A DNA stretch of 35,198 bases from a virus. Below, one piece after another: positions 16,769 to 23,218 of this stretch. The position numbers were made by a program, and so were the translations under genes. The stretch is taken from positions 1 through 35,198 of the IMG/VR virus record IMGVR_UViG_3300042879_003928; one strand, given 5' to 3'. Each line of letters begins with the position of its first letter. Position 1 is the first letter of the stretch. The notes below the pieces were generated by a model. It was not told the origin of the DNA. It saw only the letters and a program-made list of their open reading frames with translations, and did not search any database.

Positions 16769-16957
16769 ATGTTGACTGTCAAGCCCGAACATTATCGTAA
16801 GACTTTCGAAGATATGAAAACTGAACATTTGCAACTGTGGCTTCATCTCGCACAGAATGAACTCCCCTCTAAAATGGGGGCTGCTCGGGAACTTATCAAA
16901 GCGGGTATTAGTGCTGCGGCCAGTGAATTGTTGTTCCGGTGGAGGCATAGCCTGTGA
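16769..16957 (+). CDS. Hypothetical helical protein
   Basis: 62 aa, MLTVKPEHYRKTFEDMKTEH...; mostly helical, with no family recognised. It begins 10 nt after the previous stop; the Shine-Dalgarno is weak. The 3' end contains a GGAGG that serves the next gene, whose GTG overlaps this stop. Confidence 0.55.
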   Translation: MLTVKPEHYRKTFEDMKTEHLQLWLHLAQNELPSKMGAARELIKAGISAAASELLFRWRHSL

Positions 16958-17082
16958 TATACTGGGAAACTTCAAGATGCTCTGATAGATATAGAGTATG
17001 GAAAAATGGCGATATCGTGGGTGATAATCTTACAATCGATGAATGTTGGAAACTAATAATCTCTATACAGGATAACAAATAA
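16954..17082 (+). CDS. Hypothetical microprotein (GTG start)
   Basis: 42 aa starting (GTG)IYWETSRCSDRYRVW. GGAGG is 8 nt upstream and GTG overlaps the previous TGA as GTGA; its TAA overlaps the next ATG as TAATG. The two overlaps and the strong site support a real coupled gene. No function recognised. Confidence 0.55.
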   Translation: MIYWETSRCSDRYRVWKNGDIVGDNLTIDECWKLIISIQDNK

Positions 17083-17270
17083 TGAATAGCCTTGATAAGA
17101 TTCTGGCAGCTATGCGAACTGGCAAGTATGGTAGTGTTATTGATACTAAAGGTAATGCTCATGTTGGTATTATCAATAGTATCATGCGAGAAGATGGTAG
17201 CGGAAAGAATTGGATTGTAACAGTGAACAATCGTACAGTAAGTGAACAAGTGTTCATTCATGCGTCATAA
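17082..17270 (+). CDS. Small beta-type hypothetical protein
   Basis: 62 aa, unknown function. After a helical start (MNSLDKILAAMRTGK) it has YGSVIDTKGNAHVGIINSI and NWIVTVNNRTVSEQVFI, a beta layout resembling the DGFRSIY family. Translation is coupled to the previous gene by TAATG. Confidence 0.6.
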   Translation: MNSLDKILAAMRTGKYGSVIDTKGNAHVGIINSIMREDGSGKNWIVTVNNRTVSEQVFIHAS

Positions 17271-17281
17271 AGGAATAATAC

Positions 17282-17452
17282 ATGAGAAGTATCGACACCC
17301 TTACACTGCAACACGAATTACGACGCTCACAGTTTGTTCTTGATAGATGTACAACCGAGCAGCAGAGACAAATGTATAGGCTATATATAAAAGACTTATC
17401 TGCTGAACTACTCTATAGATATCGTGAAATGAAGTTAGCCCCACCGGCATAG
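17282..17452 (+). CDS. Hypothetical helical microprotein
   Basis: 56 aa, MRSIDTLTLQHELRRSQFVL...; Arg/Gln-rich, likely one helical hairpin. AAAGGA lies 8 nt before the ATG and the previous stop is 11 nt upstream. It ends the operon; element B copy 1 follows 17 nt later. Confidence 0.6.
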   Translation: MRSIDTLTLQHELRRSQFVLDRCTTEQQRQMYRLYIKDLSAELLYRYREMKLAPPA

Positions 17453-17468
17453 TATACGTCTGTACCAG

Positions 17469-17504
17469 CTAACCCTACGGGTTGGCAAGATGGGCTATAG
17501 CCAG
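17469..17504 (+). repeat. Element B, copy 1
   Basis: 36 nt, from CTAACCCTACGGGTT (stem AACCC/GGGTT, loop TAC) to TATAGCCAG; one base shorter than the other copies. It abuts repeat A copy 2. Confidence 0.7.
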
Positions 17505-17590
17505 CGTAAACCCTTGATATATAAGGACTTACGACAAAAAAGCGGGCGAGATTTTGACGTAAGTGCTTATGCTGCAATGACTTACGACAT
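17504..17590. repeat. Family A repeat, copy 2
   Basis: Half-sites GCGTAAACCCTTG, TAAGGACTTACGACAA, GACGTAAGTGCTTA and TGACTTACGAC; core AGCGGGCGAG. Confidence 0.85.
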
Positions 17591-17593
17591 AGA

Positions 17594-17667
17594 GCAAATG
17601 CTGTGCCGCAAAAAACTTTTTTTGACTGATTTTTTTTAGTTGACAAACCGATACTAGAATGTAGAAT
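17594..17667 (+). promoter_or_regulatory. Promoter with upstream GCAAAT block
   Basis: TTGACA (17640-17645), 16-bp spacer with ACCGATA, TAGAAT (17662-17667); GCAAAT and TGCC lie upstream. Confidence 0.82.
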
Positions 17668-17696
17668 GATTGAAAAGAAAGAAAGAGAGAAAGCAA

Positions 17697-17822
17697 ATGG
17701 AATGGCTGGTTTTCAACGGTAATATGCAAGTGATTGGTACGGTTGTTGCTGACGGTTATACTGAGGCTTTTATGGTCGCCCGTTGCCGATTTGGTTATGT
17801 CGAATACATTGAGCAAATGTAG
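17697..17822 (+). CDS. Hypothetical microprotein
   Basis: 41 aa, MEWLVFNGNMQVIGTVVADG...; the pattern W.V..N...IG.V....EA..VA...FG..YVE recurs in the 70-aa protein at 21963 (LWAVWQHNRLIGYVQ ... GLYVE), so the two are paralogs. AGAAAGAGAGAAAG leader. Function unknown. Confidence 0.6.
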   Translation: MEWLVFNGNMQVIGTVVADGYTEAFMVARCRFGYVEYIEQM

Positions 17823-17825
17823 GGA

Positions 17826-17854
17826 TTGACAGTCTACCAAACCTTTGATAAGAT
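17826..17854 (+). promoter_or_regulatory. Sigma-70 promoter
   Basis: TTGACA, 17 bp, TAAGAT; no CCGATA in the spacer. It starts 3 bp after the previous stop. Confidence 0.65.
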
Positions 17855-17878
17855 AGTCTCAACAAGAAAGAAGAAAAA

Positions 17879-18253
17879 ATGAAAACGAAGTATGCTATCA
17901 TTGAAAACGCCAAGCGTCAGGCCCGGATGATCTTCAAGGGTATCGCTATTCCGATGCTCGTCGAGATTCCGGACGATAAGGTAATCGAAGGTGAGGATGC
18001 TTACTATGTCTACAGTGTTGACGGCCAAAAGCGATACCTTGTCACCGAAAAGGTTCTCAAGTTCAATCGCAAGGCTCTGCGTCGTGCTGGTACTGTCAAG
18101 GTCACCAAGGCCGACCCCCGACTTGTGGGGGGTGAGGATCTTATGCGATTCCCGGTTGGTAAGCCCGGCAGTCGTGAGCGTGTTGAGGCTCTTGCTGCAC
18201 AGTATGCTAGTCTGTCAGAAGATGAGATGAGCCCCTTTGCTGATGAGGAGTAA
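17879..18253 (+). CDS. Hypothetical basic early protein
   Basis: 124 aa, unknown function. MKTKYAIIENAKRQARMIFKG is a basic beta/helix start; YYVYSVDGQKRYLVTEKVLKF and TKADPRL loosely recall the DGFRSIY family. GC-richer than its neighbours, with strongly biased codons (AAG, GTC), which suggests high expression. An internal CCCCC/GGGGG hairpin lies near codon 80. Leader AAGAAAGAAG. Confidence 0.7.
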   Translation: MKTKYAIIENAKRQARMIFKGIAIPMLVEIPDDKVIEGEDAYYVYSVDGQKRYLVTEKVLKFNRKALRRAGTVKVTKADPRLVGGEDLMRFPVGKPGSRERVEALAAQYASLSEDEMSPFADEE

Positions 18254-18257
18254 AAAC

Positions 18258-18413
18258 ATGCTCAAGAATCTTGAAGATAAAACGCTCTCAGTAATGTGGA
18301 CAGTAACAGAAGGTACTAATGATTTGTACAGTATTTATCTTGATGGACAACTGTACATGAGTCACCTGTCGTTCGATGAGTTCTACCCCATATATAGGGG
18401 GTTGCTTAAATAG
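18258..18413 (+). CDS. Hypothetical microprotein
   Basis: 51 aa, MLKNLEDKTLSVMWTVTEG...; beta-type with YSIYLDGQLYMSHLSFDEF. GAGGAG in the previous gene's end gives a good ribosome-binding site. The TAG stop directly abuts repeat A copy 3, and CCCC/GGGG bases bracket ATATATA near the end of the gene. Confidence 0.6.
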   Translation: MLKNLEDKTLSVMWTVTEGTNDLYSIYLDGQLYMSHLSFDEFYPIYRGLLK

Positions 18414-18499
18414 ACGTAAACCCTTACGGCGTAAGAACTTACGTCAAAAGGGCGCCGCCCGCCGCGTCGTAAGTGCTTATGCCACAATGACTTATGACC
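18414..18499. repeat. Family A repeat, copy 3
   Basis: Half-sites CGTAAACCCTTA, TAAGAACTTACGTCAA, CGTCGTAAGTGCTTA and TGACTTATGAC; the core GGGCGCCGCCCGCC is the most GC-rich of the set. Confidence 0.85.
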
Positions 18500-18503
18500 A
18501 CTA

Positions 18504-18579
18504 GCAAAAATTATACCAAAAAGAAAAAACTTTTTTCGCTAATTTTTTTTCTTGACGTTTCCGATATCTAATATATAAT
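18504..18579 (+). promoter_or_regulatory. Promoter with upstream GCAAAA block
   Basis: TTGACG (18552-18557), 16-bp spacer with TCCGATA, TATAAT (18574-18579), behind CTAATTTTTTTTC. Confidence 0.82.
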
Positions 18580-18610
18580 CGAAGCACCAACCCACAAAGG
18601 AGAATCCACA

Positions 18611-18805
18611 ATGCTTCACGATTTTGATGAAATCAATGTTATCCTCTCCGCCATGCACGACGAAGGTTTGGTCGAACCGATTGATGAGCCGTCATGTCAT
18701 CCTCTTGAGTGGGCGGAGGTTACTGGGCTAATCGAGGAAGTGATGGAAGAAATCTATCCCGAACCCATGGTTGACGAACACGGTATTCTTTGGTATACTT
18801 ACTGA
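18611..18805 (+). CDS. Hypothetical acidic early protein
   Basis: 64 aa, MLHDFDEINVILSAMHDEGL...; strongly acidic, helical, no family recognised. AAAGGAGAA gives a strong ribosome-binding site. Followed after 13 nt by the Asp/Tyr-rich gene in the same operon. Confidence 0.65.
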   Translation: MLHDFDEINVILSAMHDEGLVEPIDEPSCHPLEWAEVTGLIEEVMEEIYPEPMVDEHGILWYTY

Positions 18806-18818
18806 AAAGGAGAAAAAG

Positions 18819-19133
18819 ATGAGTCACCCCGATTCCTGCTACGATCCCGATAACTCTTACGAGGATGATGACATGGCATACAACTATGACGATTACAATG
18901 GCTTTCATGACGAGGACAGTGCGGGCTATCATCCAGATGCCGAGCATGAGGTTGCTTCACAATTTAATGAGAATGACGAAGATGAAGAATGGTTTGACGA
19001 TTATGATGATAGTATGGATGGAGATCACGAGTCCGGCCTTGCGAGTGCGGGTTGGGGGACCGATGAGGATTACGGCCACTATGGAGATGACATCGATTCC
19101 TTCCACGATTATTATGGTGGAGAGGACTACTGA
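18819..19133 (+). CDS. Asp/Tyr-rich low-complexity protein
   Basis: 104 aa, extremely acidic and probably disordered, with runs such as YEDDDMAYNYDDYNG and ENDEDEEWFDDYDD. It is similar in composition to the 60-aa protein encoded at 30853. AAAAGGAGAAAAAG precedes the ATG. Such acidic proteins can mimic DNA or bind basic host proteins, but nothing here proves that. Confidence 0.65.
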   Translation: MSHPDSCYDPDNSYEDDDMAYNYDDYNGFHDEDSAGYHPDAEHEVASQFNENDEDEEWFDDYDDSMDGDHESGLASAGWGTDEDYGHYGDDIDSFHDYYGGEDY

Positions 19134-19179
19134 TAAAAAATAATAATACGGGGTATTATCAGTTTCGAAAGGATAAATA

Positions 19180-19353
19180 ATGTCAAAAGATGAACCGTAT
19201 GTATATGTATTAGATAATCATCGTGGTGATAGAGTATGGGTGCGGGAAAATTATGTAAAGTTATATCCTCATCTATATACGCCCATACAGTTTAATGGAA
19301 AAACCATGACCAGTGACTGCCCGAACGCAAACCCTTGTGTCGTAAAGACTTAG
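19180..19353 (+). CDS. Hypothetical protein whose stop lies in repeat A
   Basis: 57 aa, MSKDEPYVYVLDNHRGDRVW...; beta-type. AAAGGATAAATA precedes the ATG. The last residues VVKT and the TAG are encoded by repeat A copy 4, so the repeat sets the C-terminus. No family recognised. Confidence 0.55.
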   Translation: MSKDEPYVYVLDNHRGDRVWVRENYVKLYPHLYTPIQFNGKTMTSDCPNANPCVVKT

Positions 19354-19409
19354 GGCGAGCGGGGCCGGCCGACTTTAACGTAAGTCCTTATTCGACAACA
19401 CTTTAGAGC
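19325..19409. repeat. Family A repeat, copy 4
   Basis: Half-sites CGCAAACCCTTG, TAAAGACTTAGGGCGA, ACGTAAGTCCTTA and ACACTTTAGAGC; core GGGGCCGGCC. Confidence 0.85.
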
Positions 19410-19435
19410 AAATTAAAAAATTGTCTTTTTTTTCT

Positions 19436-19463
19436 TTGACAACTAAAGTTGCTTTGATAGAAT
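19436..19463 (+). promoter_or_regulatory. Promoter, ACTAAAG spacer variant
   Basis: TTGACA, 16 bp, TAGAAT followed by GTCGATATA; spacer ACTAAAGTT as at 16515. A T-tract lies upstream. Confidence 0.78.
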
Positions 19464-19497
19464 GTCGATATACAAGTAGAAGAAGGAGAAAATACAG

Positions 19498-19704
19498 ATG
19501 AGAAAGCTAAGCAAAACGGAAATTGCTGATTTAGAGTTTGACGCTGATCTTATGGGTTATAGGGTGGTCTATCTGCCAAAACCACTTGACGAGAATCATT
19601 TCGTGTTGTATCGTAAAGAGCCAGTGTTGACTCATATCGGACACTATCGTAATCTTATCAAGGTTCGACAGGCTATGCAGGATAACTACGTTAGTCCTAG
19701 CTAA
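19498..19704 (+). CDS. Hypothetical early protein
   Basis: 68 aa, MRKLSKTEIADLEFDADLMG...; short alpha/beta protein, no family recognised. AGAAGGAGAAAA gives a good ribosome-binding site. The stop TAA lies in the first bases of element B copy 2. Confidence 0.65.
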   Translation: MRKLSKTEIADLEFDADLMGYRVVYLPKPLDENHFVLYRKEPVLTHIGHYRNLIKVRQAMQDNYVSPS

Positions 19705-19737
19705 CCCTACGGGTTTGGCTGGTGTGGCTTTAGTCAG
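19701..19737 (+). repeat. Element B, copy 2
   Basis: 37 nt; AACCC/GGGTT hairpin with loop TAC, then GGCTG...CAGCC pairing around the conserved TAGTCAG. A promoter follows 16 nt later. Confidence 0.75.
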
Positions 19738-19753
19738 CCTAAAGTTTTGACTC

Positions 19754-19781
19754 TTGACAAGACGATATATTATAGTAAACT
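19754..19781 (+). promoter_or_regulatory. Promoter with GACGATA spacer
   Basis: TTGACA, 16 bp with GACGATA, TAAACT. Confidence 0.65.
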
Positions 19782-19801
19782 GATGCAGGAAAGGGAGACT
19801 T

Positions 19802-19972
19802 ATGGTAACTCTGCTGTTTACGATTGCTGGTGTAAGTGGTTTATTTTTATTTAGTGAGATTCTTGCTAAGATTTGCAGGGATCTCAACGAATATAATACT
19901 ATGAAGCAAAGAGGATTTATGCGTATGAAGGATGATAAGGGCGAAGATTTCTGGGTAGGTTACGGGGATTGA
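19802..19972 (+). CDS. One-helix membrane microprotein
   Basis: 56 aa. Residues 2-23 (VTLLFTIAGVSGLFLFSEIL) form one membrane helix; a basic and then mixed-charge tail follows. GGGAG lies upstream. First of three small membrane genes in a row. Confidence 0.6.
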   Translation: MVTLLFTIAGVSGLFLFSEILAKICRDLNEYNTMKQRGFMRMKDDKGEDFWVGYGD

Positions 19973-19994
19973 CTCTAATTATAGGAGAACACGG

Positions 19995-20105
19995 ATGTTT
20001 GAAATTGATTTTGTTAGTGTTGTACTTGGTTATATTCTCGGGGTTATACTTTGTTATAATACTGCACCTCTCTTTTTTATGGAGAAGAATGATGAGGATA
20101 AGTGA
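19995..20105 (+). CDS. Membrane microprotein
   Basis: 36 aa, MFEIDFVSVVLGYILGVILC...; a hydrophobic helix with an acidic MEKNDEDK tail. TAGGAGAA lies 6-7 nt upstream. The 3' end overlaps the next gene. Confidence 0.55.
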   Translation: MFEIDFVSVVLGYILGVILCYNTAPLFFMEKNDEDK

Positions 20106-20166
20106 TCTGATTTTGTGGAGTGTGGCTTTTATTTGTGGCTGTACGGCTACATATCTAATGAATTAA
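20092..20166 (+). CDS. Membrane microprotein
   Basis: 24 aa, MRISDLILWSVAFICGCTAT...; a single short hydrophobic helix. GGAG lies 6 nt upstream within the previous gene. Very short, so tentative. Confidence 0.4.
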   Translation: MRISDLILWSVAFICGCTATYLMN

Positions 20167-20174
20167 AACTGTTC

Positions 20175-20262
20175 GATGTAACCCATTGCCACTAAACAAC
20201 TTAGGGCAAAATGGGCCGGCCGAATTTTTCCTAAGTCTTTATCTATCAACAACTTACGTCTA
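20175..20262. repeat. Family A repeat, copy 5
   Basis: Half-sites TGTAACCCATTG, TAAACAACTTAGGGCAA, CCTAAGTCTTTA and CAACTTACGTC; core GGGCCGGCCG. Confidence 0.82.
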
Positions 20263-20285
20263 AAGATTTTTTCTAATTTTTTTTC

Positions 20286-20313
20286 TTGACATTACCGATC
20301 TATAGAGTAGAAT
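20286..20313 (+). promoter_or_regulatory. Promoter with ACCGATC spacer
   Basis: TTGACA, 16 bp with ACCGATC, TAGAAT, behind a TAATTTTTTTTC T-tract. Confidence 0.82.
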
Positions 20314-20335
20314 CAAGAAAACGAAGGAGATAAAG

Positions 20336-20575
20336 ATGCTCGACGGATATAAGAAAACCTATACGTTTGGCAATGGTTACGGAGCCAGCGTTGTTTGCAA
20401 TCGGCACACCTATGGTGGCGACAGGGGGTTTTTTGAGGTTGCTGTGCTAGACATGGCCGGAGAGATTGTGTACGATACTTCTGTGACTAGCGATGTGATC
20501 GGATGGCTTGATTTTGATGGTGTTGCTAAGACGCTGCAAGCAATCCAGAATCTTCCAAAAAAGACTAATGTTTGA
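20336..20575 (+). CDS. Hypothetical early protein
   Basis: 79 aa, MLDGYKKTYTFGNGYGASVV...; beta-rich first half (SVVCNRHTYGGDRGFFEVAVLD) and a helical tail (GVAKTLQAIQNLPKK). This resembles small phage proteins of unknown function. GAAGGAGA ribosome-binding site. Confidence 0.7.
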   Translation: MLDGYKKTYTFGNGYGASVVCNRHTYGGDRGFFEVAVLDMAGEIVYDTSVTSDVIGWLDFDGVAKTLQAIQNLPKKTNV

Positions 20576-20576
20576 C

Positions 20577-20605
20577 TTGACAAGCGTCGATCTATAGTAT
20601 AGGAT
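20577..20605 (+). promoter_or_regulatory. Promoter with GTCGATC spacer
   Basis: TTGACA overlaps the end of the previous gene; 17 bp with GTCGATC; TAGGAT. Confidence 0.6.
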
Positions 20606-20612
20606 TTGAAGC

Positions 20613-20744
20613 ATGACTGAAATCGAGATGTGGGCTACGCTAGCCATCTGGTTTATTGGTGGATGGTTTGTAGGTTCTACCGTTGGTTGGTATGCCTTTC
20701 TTTACGCTTTTAAACTGTTTAACGATTATCTGCACAGGAACTAA
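20613..20744 (+). CDS. Membrane microprotein
   Basis: 43 aa, MTEIEMWATLAIWFIGGWFV...; one Trp-rich membrane helix with GG and GS small-residue spots, then a polar FKLFNDYLHRN tail. It starts about 8 nt after the -10 box, so the message is nearly leaderless and the ribosome-binding site is weak. Confidence 0.5.
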   Translation: MTEIEMWATLAIWFIGGWFVGSTVGWYAFLYAFKLFNDYLHRN

Positions 20745-20745
20745 A

Positions 20746-20829
20746 ATGGACGCTCTGATTGGTTTAAGTTTTGTTATTGCTTACGCTGGTTTTTTCTACT
20801 GCACTGTCTCTCTTTACGAAAAGGGTTGA
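20746..20829 (+). CDS. Membrane microprotein
   Basis: 27 aa, MDALIGLSFVIAYAGFFYCT..., one hydrophobic helix and a short charged end. It starts immediately after the preceding stop (TAAAATG). Confidence 0.42.
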   Translation: MDALIGLSFVIAYAGFFYCTVSLYEKG

Positions 20830-20831
20830 AT

Positions 20832-21140
20832 ATGACTCACGCCGAAGCTGTTACTATGGTTCGTGGTAAGACTAACCGGACTAGCCGTAAAATTGGTAAT
20901 AATACTCGTGGATATATCGAGTATGATGGTAGTGTTAGTATCGAATTGCATAGCACTAAGGTTGTGGTGTTGTATCCGAATGGCCTTGTGAAGTTGCAGA
21001 CTGGTGGATGGCAAACGGTTACTACAAAGGATCGTATCAACCAGTATAGCCCCGTAAGAGTTTACCAAAGAAATTACGAGTGGTTTGTCAAGTTGAATGG
21101 CAAAGAATATCCATTCATCGAAAATATGGTGGTATCATGA
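20832..21140 (+). CDS. Conserved-type phage hypothetical protein
   Basis: 102 aa. A basic N-terminus (TNRTSRKIGNNTRGYIEYDG) is followed by VVVLYPNGLVKLQTGGWQTVTTKDRINQY, a beta layout I recognise from other phage early proteins of unknown function. ATG chosen over an upstream TTG because AAGGG is at the right distance. The stop overlaps the next ATG (ATGA). Confidence 0.72.
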   Translation: MTHAEAVTMVRGKTNRTSRKIGNNTRGYIEYDGSVSIELHSTKVVVLYPNGLVKLQTGGWQTVTTKDRINQYSPVRVYQRNYEWFVKLNGKEYPFIENMVVS

Positions 21141-21334
21141 AAAATATCAACCAGATTATTAGATCATTGCAAAAGGCAGGATTTAAAGTAGAGTTTGGTA
21201 ATGGTAGTTTGGTAAAGCTATATCCTGTGGATTCGACTCAACCATTCTATTCTTTGCATATTGGTGAACGCGCTATTCATCCGTTGAAGAGATTTGCAAA
21301 GAAAAATTGGAATATCGAGTTGAATAAACTGTGA
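21137..21334 (+). CDS. HicA-like small protein
   Basis: 65 aa. INQIIRSLQKAGFKVEFGNGSLVKLYP, then FYSLHIGERAIHPLKRFAKKNW follows the alpha-beta-beta-beta-alpha layout of HicA-type dsRBD-like proteins, but the catalytic His of HicA toxins (GSHHIF) is not evident. There is no HicB partner nearby. It may be a phage-specific RNA-binding derivative. Paralog of the 15817 product. Confidence 0.6.
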   Translation: MKNINQIIRSLQKAGFKVEFGNGSLVKLYPVDSTQPFYSLHIGERAIHPLKRFAKKNWNIELNKL

Positions 21335-21335
21335 C

Positions 21336-21363
21336 TTGACAAGTAGTTTTTTTGTGGTATGCT
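21336..21363 (+). promoter_or_regulatory. Sigma-70 promoter
   Basis: TTGACA, 16 bp, TATGCT, immediately after the preceding stop; the spacer is T-rich and lacks CCGATA. Confidence 0.62.
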
Positions 21364-21398
21364 TGGTGTGTCTTCTAACTAATCGAAAGGAAAAGAAA

Positions 21399-21800
21399 AT
21401 GAACGAGTTTGTTATTGCTGGTATGGTTTGTGGTGTTGTTGCTGTTGTTGGTTTCATCCTGTTTCATGTGTGTCGTGGTACTGCCGATACTCTAAGTAAT
21501 GCTCGTATTGGTGGTGTGTATAACTTTCAGTACGAACAGCCAGTAACTGGTGATCCTGAGCGTTTTATGGCTAGGGTTATTAGTGTGCATCGTTTGAGTG
21601 CAGATAGTATTCAGAGACTGAATCGTACTAGCCGTTATCGTAAGCATGACAATCAGTTTGTGCGTACCACACACCTTGTTACTGCACAAACTCCGGATGG
21701 TAAGATTCGTAACTTCTATGCCGAACGTACTAGCAATGTTCGTCGCCCCCTCCTTGGTGGGGCGTTGTTCAAGAGCGGTTTGGCTGCGATGATTTTCTAA
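21399..21800 (+). CDS. Membrane-anchored DGFRSIY-family protein
   Basis: 133 aa. Residues 3-24 (EFVIAGMVCGVVAVVGFILF) are a membrane helix; the rest is a basic cytoplasmic-type domain with VTAQTPDGKIRNFYAERTSNV, related to the 15170 and 16580 proteins. GAAAGGAAAAG ribosome-binding site. A GCCCC/GGGGC hairpin lies in the 3' coding end. Function unknown. Confidence 0.65.
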   Translation: MNEFVIAGMVCGVVAVVGFILFHVCRGTADTLSNARIGGVYNFQYEQPVTGDPERFMARVISVHRLSADSIQRLNRTSRYRKHDNQFVRTTHLVTAQTPDGKIRNFYAERTSNVRRPLLGGALFKSGLAAMIF

Positions 21801-21813
21801 AAACCGGTCGCTC

Positions 21814-21905
21814 TTCCTAAGTTCTTATACCACAAGGACTTAGGGAGAGTGCGGCCGCAGCATTTTACTGTAAGTTGTTATCCCACAAGGACTTAGGACG
21901 ACTAA
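21814..21905. repeat. Family A repeat, copy 6
   Basis: Half-sites TCCTAAGTTCTTA, CAAGGACTTAGGGAGA, CTGTAAGTTGTTA and AAGGACTTAGGAC; core GCGGCCGC (a NotI-type palindrome). Confidence 0.82.
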
Positions 21906-21915
21906 AGTTTTGCTG

Positions 21916-21943
21916 TTGACAAGCCGATATTCTATAGTAGAAT
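21916..21943 (+). promoter_or_regulatory. Promoter with GCCGATA spacer
   Basis: TTGACA, 16 bp with GCCGATA, TAGAAT. Confidence 0.82.
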
Positions 21944-21962
21944 GATCGAAACGGAGAAAGAG

Positions 21963-22175
21963 ATGAAACCGTATTTGTGGGCTGTGTGGCAACATAATCG
22001 TTTGATCGGTTATGTTCAATCTTTTAGTGAATGGGATGCTATGAGATATGCTCATTCTAAATATGGTAATGGATTGTATGTAGAAAGATGCCTACATTGT
22101 GTACCATCTAATCTTACGGATTCGGCTAGAGTGGCTGTAGTCAGTCAGAATACGGAGAACAGAAATGCTTCATGA
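21963..22175 (+). CDS. Hypothetical early protein
   Basis: 70 aa, MKPYLWAVWQHNRLIGYVQS...; paralog of the 41-aa protein at 17697 through GLYVE. The C-terminal 20 residues (SNLTDSARVAVVSQNTE) are encoded by element B copy 3, so the natural end may once have been near residue 49. AACGGAGAAAGAG ribosome-binding site. Confidence 0.6.
   Translation: MKPYLWAVWQHNRLIGYVQSFSEWDAMRYAHSKYGNGLYVERCLHCVPSNLTDSARVAVVSQNTENRNAS
22108..22144 (+). repeat. Element B, copy 3 (inside a reading frame)
   Basis: 37 nt; stem AATCT/GGATT around TAC and the conserved GTAGTCAGTCAG end. It is followed by the ribosome-binding site of the next gene. Confidence 0.72.
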
Positions 22176-22362
22176 ATGTACCAAACAGTTGATTAGAAAT
22201 CAGGTTGCAGATTTTTCGGAAAGGCTGATTACGTGTGCTGTAGAAAGAGACAATGAGGGGTGTTTGCAGGAGATGACTTCGTTTTATGAATTCTTTTGTG
22301 GGGCCTTGACAGTGGCTCTCAGGGATGGTAGAAAGAGTGCTGAACGAGTAAGCGTCAACTGA
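22165..22362 (+). CDS. Hypothetical helical protein
   Basis: 65 aa, MLHECTKQLIRNQVADFSER...; all-helical, with no family recognised. ACGGAGAA, contributed just after element B copy 3, is the ribosome-binding site. Overlaps the previous reading frame by 11 nt. Confidence 0.6.
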   Translation: MLHECTKQLIRNQVADFSERLITCAVERDNEGCLQEMTSFYEFFCGALTVALRDGRKSAERVSVN

Positions 22363-22372
22363 AAGGGAAAAG

Positions 22373-22873
22373 ATGCCTAATTGGTGCCAGAATAATCTGA
22401 CGATTGAGCATGATGATCTGTCTAAGGTAATGGAATTTGTTCTTGCCTATAAGGAAGGCAAGGTTTGTGACCATTATCTGCCCGTGCCAAGAGATGAGAA
22501 GGGTGAGGTTATCACAGATGAATCTAGCCCACACTACTGGTATACTTGGTGCATAAATAACTGGGGTACTAAGTGGGATATTGGTAGTGATAATAATGAG
22601 GCCCATGGATTGAAACCTACCGTTGTGGGTAATCAGGCCACTATGGCTTTTGATAGTGCGTGGAGTCCTCCGGTTGGACTCTACGAAAAGTTGCAAGAAC
22701 TTGGATTTAGTGTAGAGGCTACGTATTTTGAGCCGGGTATGGCTTACTGTGGTATCTGGCATGATGGAGACGATCATTATGTTGAGTATACTCATAAGGA
22801 TATGATTCCTAAGCGTATTTGGGATGACTATAATTTGGCTGACTTTTTTGTTGATGAGGAGGAGACTGTATGA
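22373..22873 (+). CDS. YubB/Api92-like ferredoxin-fold protein
   Basis: 166 aa starting MPNWCQNNLTIEHDD, the signature of the DUF1281/YubB ferredoxin-like family common on plasmids and phages. The NNWGTKWD motif and a late YFEPGMAYCGIWHDG segment support it. No enzymatic role is established for the family as far as I know. GGGAAAAG ribosome-binding site. Its TGA overlaps the next ATG. Confidence 0.8.
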   Translation: MPNWCQNNLTIEHDDLSKVMEFVLAYKEGKVCDHYLPVPRDEKGEVITDESSPHYWYTWCINNWGTKWDIGSDNNEAHGLKPTVVGNQATMAFDSAWSPPVGLYEKLQELGFSVEATYFEPGMAYCGIWHDGDDHYVEYTHKDMIPKRIWDDYNLADFFVDEEETV

Positions 22874-23043
22874 GACCTTGTCCATGTGGCTCTACTAAAA
22901 ATAGTTGGTGGGAAAGCGATGCTAGGGGTATTCCGCTGGCTAGGGTGTGTGTGGAGTGCAAGGAAAAGAAGTTGGGTAAGTTTAGACCGGAAGTGCTTGC
23001 CAACTCAAACTACTACGCAGACGAGCCTATCGAAGCCGAATAG
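22870..23043 (+). CDS. Zinc-ribbon microprotein
   Basis: 57 aa. CPCGS at the N-terminus and CVECKEKKL in the middle form a likely CxC...CxxC zinc site; WWESDARGIPLARVCVECK is a pattern seen in phage proteins. Coupled to the previous gene by ATGA. Function unknown. Confidence 0.7.
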   Translation: MRPCPCGSTKNSWWESDARGIPLARVCVECKEKKLGKFRPEVLANSNYYADEPIEAE

Positions 23044-23050
23044 GTGAATC

Positions 23051-23136
23051 GCTCTAAGTTCTTTGCCCAAGAGGACTTAGGGCGAGTTCGGCCGGCCGGG
23101 TTCGTCGTAAGTTCTTACGGCTAAACACTTTATGAC
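23051..23136. repeat. Family A repeat, copy 7
   Basis: Half-sites CTCTAAGTTCTTT, GAGGACTTAGGGCGA, TCGTCGTAAGTTCTTA and AACACTTTATGAC; core CGGCCGGCCGGG. Confidence 0.85.
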
Positions 23137-23190
23137 TTGTTTCATTTTCTGCAACAACTGGCACACGCTTTGCTCTCTAAAGATTCCCTC

Positions 23191-23218
23191 TTGACTTGCC
23201 GATAAACTATGCTAGGAT
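23191..23218 (+). promoter_or_regulatory. Promoter with GCCGATA spacer
   Basis: TTGACT, 16 bp with GCCGATA, TAGGAT. Confidence 0.75.

Noticed and set aside
16427-17261. Minus-strand frames opposite small early genes
   Set aside because: They lack promoters and ribosome-binding sites and run antisense to well-supported plus-strand genes.
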